From: G963691885 sp963691885
GTDB taxonomy: Bacteria > Pseudomonadota > Alphaproteobacteria > UBA8366 > Aestuariispiraceae
DNA length: 64,000 nucleotides
NCBI GenBank assembly: GCA_963691885.1
Contig: OY829843.1
Location: forward strand, 1,488,001-1,552,000
Direction: 5' to 3'
Within the stretch, counting starts at the first letter, position 1. Each line of letters opens with the position of its first letter. Shown one piece after another: positions 60,992 through 64,000 of the stretch. The notes beneath the pieces were generated by a model that was given only the letters and a program-made list of their open reading frames with translations, ran no database searches and was not told where the DNA came from. The position numbers and the translations under genes are program-made.

Positions 60992-61792
60992 TTAATCGCA
61001 AAACAGGATCAGGCGTTGCCAGCGATCCTCTTTTCCGCTTTCCATCTGGCGGATGTCCTGCATGCAGCCATCCAGCCAAAGGGATCGATAGGTGGAAACC
61101 GCGCCGAAATTCTGGCGCAGCTGAACCGCCCTGGCCGCCGGTTGCGGGGGCGTGGGAAAGGCATTCTCGCGCAACTCCCGGTCAATCAGGGCGGGCTGAT
61201 CAAACAGGTCCGGGTACCAGTGCTGCACCGTCTGAAACCGGAACGCGCCTGTTTCAGGATAGTGAAAAGCCAGATCGACCGGCAATTTTCGCCAGATCCC
61301 TCTCTCATCCAGCACCGTCACCGTAAAGGCGGAGCCAGCTTCAATCGCCTCTGCGATTTGGGAGGGATCCTGCAGGGTCGGGTCCGCACTGTCGTAGAGC
61401 ACCCGGTTCCGCAGCCGCGCGATCCAGGTCAGTTTCTGGTAATTCGCAAGGGACATCAGCCCTGCAAGAACGGTCAGCGCCTTATCTTCGATATGCGGGA
61501 AGTAATGAACCCAGAGGTGTTGTATGTTGCTATAGGCGTAATAGCTGCGCAGCTGCTTTCCCGCATGTTCGAGGGAGATGAAGTGATCCCCCCGCGTCAT
61601 ACAGAACGCCAGGGACCCCTCTGCAACAATATGGGGCAGGGCGTAATTTTCCCGATAAGGGTCCTTGCCCGTAGATCGCGGGCCTGTAACGTCAGGTTCC
61701 AGATAGACGGTCAGGTCGGCGCCCTGTCGCAACACGGCGTCCAGAATTTCTTCTGTCAGGTGGCTATCCGTAAGAGTGCGGGGTTTGTCCAT
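60992..61792 (-). CDS. Uncharacterised protein
   Basis: 266 residues, no signal or membrane segment. Distinct stretches are NYALPHIVAEGSLAFCMTRGDHFISLEHAGKQLRSYYAYSNIQHLWVHYFPHIEDKAL and LTWIARLRNRVLYDSADPTL, but I recognise no family. Good codon use and an intact length of 801 bases support a real gene. A short frame (61813-62046) ends 20 bases upstream on the same strand, so they could form a two-gene operon. The region is convergent with argG. Confidence 0.75.
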   Translation of the reverse strand: MDKPRTLTDSHLTEEILDAVLRQGADLTVYLEPDVTGPRSTGKDPYRENYALPHIVAEGSLAFCMTRGDHFISLEHAGKQLRSYYAYSNIQHLWVHYFPHIEDKALTVLAGLMSLANYQKLTWIARLRNRVLYDSADPTLQDPSQIAEAIEAGSAFTVTVLDERGIWRKLPVDLAFHYPETGAFRFQTVQHWYPDLFDQPALIDRELRENAFPTPPQPAARAVQLRQNFGAVSTYRSLWLDGCMQDIRQMESGKEDRWQRLILFCD

Positions 61793-61812
61793 TCAGCTGT
61801 TGTGACCGGGCC

Positions 61813-62046
61813 TCAGGAACGGGCCGAATCCGCAAAGCTCAGCAAAGCGGAAATCCGATCGCTCTGACCCAGACCCCGTTGTTTGAGGCCGGCCTTGCTA
61901 TGGGCAGAGGCGGCGGCGTCACGGGTCCTGTCGGCAGGGAACCCCTGATCGCTATTGGGGCGCACGGCATAAACGCTGATCTCCAGACCGGTGCCATATC
62001 CTTTGACATCGCCGATCCAGTCCTGATAGCCGCGCCGTCTCAACAT
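61813..62046 (-). CDS. Small uncharacterised protein, possible operon partner
   Basis: 77 residues from the ATG at 62046, with GGGAG nine bases upstream; the frame can extend with TTG to 62106. The sequence DWIGDVKGYGTGLEISVYAVRP has good codon structure, and the stop lies 20 bases before the next gene on the same strand. No family recognised. It may be a real small gene or an extended leader. Confidence 0.45.
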   Translation of the reverse strand: MLRRRGYQDWIGDVKGYGTGLEISVYAVRPNSDQGFPADRTRDAAASAHSKAGLKQRGLGQSDRISALLSFADSARS

Positions 62047-62183
62047 TTCTAGCGTCTCCCAATTCAACCCCAGTCTTATAAACCCTGAAACCGGATTTGC
62101 CTTCAAAAAAAAACGGCCCGCAATTCCTTGCGCAATGGTGGTGCGGGGCTATCGTGGCAGTATGGCAATCACTGGATGAGAAA

Positions 62184-62624
62184 ATGGAAGAGTTGAAGGT
62201 TCTGGGCGTCACAGAACGCCGTTTGAAAGAACGGGCGGCGGCACAAGCGATGGGCATCGATGAGGCCTATATTTCAGAACTGGTCGAAACCTTCTATGAC
62301 CGCATTCGCGCCGACGAAGTGCTTGGCCCGATCTTTATGCAGGCCATACCCGGCGACTGGGGCCCGCATCTGGCAACCATGAAAAAGTTTTGGGGGGCCG
62401 TCGCGCTCAGCACCGGGGCCTATGACGGAAAACCGGTCCCCGCCCATCAGAAACACAGCCAGATCACCCAGGATCACTTCACAAGATGGCTAAACCTGTT
62501 CGAAGAAACACGGCGCGACACCGCCCCCACACCACAGGCCGCGGCCTTCTTCCTGGACCGTGCAGAGCGCATCGGCAAAAGCCTGCAGCTCGTCCTCTTT
62601 GGCCTCAACCTCAACCGGCCCTGA
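62184..62624 (+). CDS. Group III truncated haemoglobin
   Basis: 146 residues from the ATG at 62184, though the frame is open from 62097. FYDRIRADEVLGPIFMQAIPGDWGPHLATMKKFWGAVALSTGAYDG and AHQKHSQITQDHFTRWLNLFEETR are typical of group III (trHbP) globins, with the proximal His in the HFTRWLNLF helix. Such proteins bind oxygen, nitric oxide or sulfide, probably in redox or NO defence. The ribosome site is weak. Confidence 0.88.
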   Translation: MEELKVLGVTERRLKERAAAQAMGIDEAYISELVETFYDRIRADEVLGPIFMQAIPGDWGPHLATMKKFWGAVALSTGAYDGKPVPAHQKHSQITQDHFTRWLNLFEETRRDTAPTPQAAAFFLDRAERIGKSLQLVLFGLNLNRP

Positions 62625-62636
62625 GTTCCGGGCGCC

Positions 62637-63059
62637 TCATTCACCTATGTTTCCAGAAATCTTGTTTTGAGACCGCTTCAGTTTCAAGCGCCAGGATATT
62701 TTTGTTCTGAGCCACATTGAAAGCACGACAATTCCGAACATGAACGCATAAAGTAAAATTCCGTCGAGCCGGATCGTTTTCGATTTTCCGTATTCCTGGG
62801 TGTTGGCAATTACAACGAGAAGCATCATCGCTGTCGTGACACCCAATGGAAACCACCAAGCAAAAATCGCATTCAACACGAACGAGAACCATTGGGCGTG
62901 AATCAAGTATACATCCGCGTCCAAGCGATTATAGAAGACCATCAATATCCACACGATGTACCAGTAGAATACTCCTACCGAAACTGTAACAAGCCAACAG
63001 ATTACTAACGCAACAGCCTTACCCTTTTGGCCTAGCGTCAAACCCTCAGTGTTATTCAT
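62637..63059 (-). CDS. Small four-helix membrane protein, tandem copy A
   Basis: 140 residues with about four membrane helices (AVALVICWLVTVSVGVFYWYIVWIL, YLIHAQWFSFVLNAIFAWWFPL, VTTAMMLLVVIANT, LLYAFMFGIVVLSMWLRTKI) and a basic tail. I recognise no family. It shares YLI..QW...LNAIF.W..PL and the FMFGI.VL..W.RTKI.WR pattern with copies B and C. Its start overlaps the copy B stop by four bases, so B and A are one transcript. The codons are AT-rich compared with the rest of the window, suggesting transfer. Confidence 0.75.
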   Translation of the reverse strand: MNNTEGLTLGQKGKAVALVICWLVTVSVGVFYWYIVWILMVFYNRLDADVYLIHAQWFSFVLNAIFAWWFPLGVTTAMMLLVVIANTQEYGKSKTIRLDGILLYAFMFGIVVLSMWLRTKISWRLKLKRSQNKISGNIGE

Positions 63060-63460
63060 CGATCAGTTCGCTTTTGGAATAGCCATGGGGTCCACCGCCA
63101 TTCAATGCTGGCGCGGATCCACAGCGTTAATACAATAGTTCCAATCAAGAAGACGCCCGCAACACCATGTTCAAAACTAAAATAGTCGGGATCGTTCTGA
63201 TAACGCGAATGCATTCTGAAAATGACAAACAGCATCAATCCCGAGACGCCTAGTAACGGTTTGTACCAGGAAAAAATGGCATTCAAAATAAACGCAATCC
63301 ATTGCAAATAAATCAGATAAAATTCATGTGCACTTTGATCCAACCTAAACAAAACCGGCCACGGCATAGACCAACACCATATTGCGACAGATGCCGACAA
63401 AATCCAACAAATGCACAACAGAATGAGTCTCAGTTTGGGACCTGCCACTTGATTATTCAT
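63056..63460 (-). CDS. Small four-helix membrane protein, tandem copy B
   Basis: 134 residues from the ATG at 63460; an upstream TTG (63469) is in frame. Helices: LRLILLCICWILSASVAIWCWSM, FYLIYLQWIAFILNAIFSWY, PLLGVSGLMLFVIF, GVAGVFLIGTIVLTLWIRASI. It is the most divergent copy, but keeps the YLIxxQWxxFxLNAIFxW core and the W-x-R segment at the end of the last helix. It has no convincing ribosome site. Copy A follows with a four-base overlap; 241 AT-rich bases separate it from copy C. Confidence 0.72.
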   Translation of the reverse strand: MNNQVAGPKLRLILLCICWILSASVAIWCWSMPWPVLFRLDQSAHEFYLIYLQWIAFILNAIFSWYKPLLGVSGLMLFVIFRMHSRYQNDPDYFSFEHGVAGVFLIGTIVLTLWIRASIEWRWTPWLFQKRTDR

Positions 63461-63701
63461 CTGAACCAAAGATTCTATTGCTTTGTCGTTCCGACTTGGG
63501 TGAGTTTTTTCATCAGAAGTTTGACACCAAAATTATATTACTTGAGAAATGTATTTATAAGACTCTCAACAGATCAGTCGTTCTGTTCTTGGCTTCGGTT
63601 CGCCTGTCCTGACAAGTGAATTATACCGGAATCAAGAATTGCTTTTTTTCCTTTTGTAGTATGCATGGCATCCAACTGCGAGGAATCACTTATTAACACT
63701 C
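63461..63701. other. AT-rich spacer between copies B and C
   Basis: 241 bases with no convincing frame. On the minus strand a TATAAT hexamer (63619-63624) could form part of a promoter for copies B and A, but no good -35 partner is clear. Its T/A-rich base composition resembles the membrane genes on both sides. Confidence 0.35.
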
Positions 63702-64000
63702 TCATACCTGATCTTCATCGATTTTTCGGGAATCCGGTTCTCTTTTTCGTCCAAGCCTTAGACGCCAAGGAATTTTCGTTCTGATCCAAATGGGAAGAAC
63801 GGCAATCCCGAACATGAACGCATAAAAAAGGGTTCTATCGAGCGCAAAGGTTCTAGGGCCCTCCGGTCCTTCTATGTCTGATATGAGGACAAGCATCATC
63901 ATCCCCGTCGTAACAACCAAGGGAATGCGCCATGCAAAAATAGCATTCAGGAAGAAGGTGCCCCATTGGGCGTAGATCAAGTATGCATCCTCTTCCAGGC
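63702..64000 (-). CDS. Small membrane protein, tandem copy C (partial)
   Basis: The frame is open to the right edge, so the N-terminus is missing; about 99 codons are visible. It reads LEEDAYLIYAQWGTFFLNAIFAW, VTTGMMMLVLISDIEG, LFYAFMFGIAVLPIWIRTKIPWRLRLGRKRE, almost the same as copy A in its C-terminal half. The tail is charged. Start and true length lie outside the window, as may further copies. Confidence 0.72.
   Translation of the reverse strand, partial: LEEDAYLIYAQWGTFFLNAIFAWRIPLVVTTGMMMLVLISDIEGPEGPRTFALDRTLFYAFMFGIAVLPIWIRTKIPWRLRLGRKREPDSRKIDEDQV

Noticed and set aside
62095..62135. CGCAA-GGAA-TTGCG hairpin with a T run on the minus strand as a terminator
   Set aside because: The five-base stem is weak and no minus-strand gene lies upstream that would need it.
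1..64000. CRISPR arrays, insertion sequences, prophage or integrase remnants
   Set aside because: No regularly spaced repeats, transposase or integrase frames, or direct target duplications were seen in the window.

Overview
This is a gene-dense, moderately GC-rich bacterial chromosome segment carrying ordinary housekeeping genes, with no phage, insertion sequence, CRISPR array, rRNA or tRNA that I could support. Gene content and order point to an alphaproteobacterium, probably close to Rhodospirillales or Sneathiella-like marine groups. The markers are the trpF/trpB/trpA/accD/folC block, trxA-addA-addB-murU-amgK-tsaE, a DivL-type tyrosine pseudo-kinase next to ahcY, the hprK/rapZ/EIIA/HPr/EI regulatory phosphotransferase set beside chvG-chvI, an ECF sigma factor with a ChrR-type anti-sigma, PHB acetoacetyl-CoA reductase and DUF1127. 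The genus assignment is inference.

Layout. 1-5.9 kb, plus strand: end of trpF, an AraC-type regulator lodged between trpF and trpB, then trpB-trpA-accD-folC. 5.9-15.3 kb, minus strand: tightly coupled tsaE-amgK-murU (cell-wall sugar recycling), addB-addA (recombinational repair) and trxA. 15.5-18.2 kb: ferredoxin-NADP reductase, threonine aldolase and a divergent Lrp/AsnC regulator with a striking inverted repeat between the last two. 18.2-22.0 kb, minus: divL and ahcY. 22.3-24.4 kb: OmpA-type porin and a secreted beta-propeller. 24.4-32 kb: EI, HPr, EIIA-Man, RapZ and HprK, an AEC carrier, then ChvG and ChvI. 32.2-36.8 kb: SCO1, a HugZ-like protein, an unusual regulator/GNAT-like pair, and two envelope proteins. 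36.9-40 kb, minus: polA and a zinc-finger protein. 40-48.5 kb, plus: ABC ATPase, lipoprotein hydrolase, phaB, AhpD-like protein, Nudix, O-antigen ligase-like protein, DMT exporter, HAD phosphatase, aminotransferase. 48.5-57.7 kb: LysR, DUF1127, methyltransferase, adenylate cyclase with a ReAV-type asparaginase, SPOUT methyltransferase, rpoE-chrR, IalB-like and DCC proteins. 57.8-62.6 kb: rlmN, an iron-box-preceded unknown gene, argG, two unknowns and a truncated haemoglobin. 62.6-64 kb, minus: an AT-rich tandem array of at least three paralogous small membrane proteins that runs off the window.

Two reading-frame anomalies stand out. ahcY lacks one base in a short G/C run, which splits its conserved N-terminus. 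accD appears to lose its acidic tail through a similar one-base slip. Both look like single-base deletions in C/G runs, so either assembly errors or recent mutations are possible. The most novel material is the tandem membrane-protein family at the right edge, the LysR-like/GNAT-like pair at 33.8-35.5 kb, and several strong symmetric DNA or RNA elements (17614-17651, 32011-32066, 56352-56379, 59045-59059) that suggest specific regulation.
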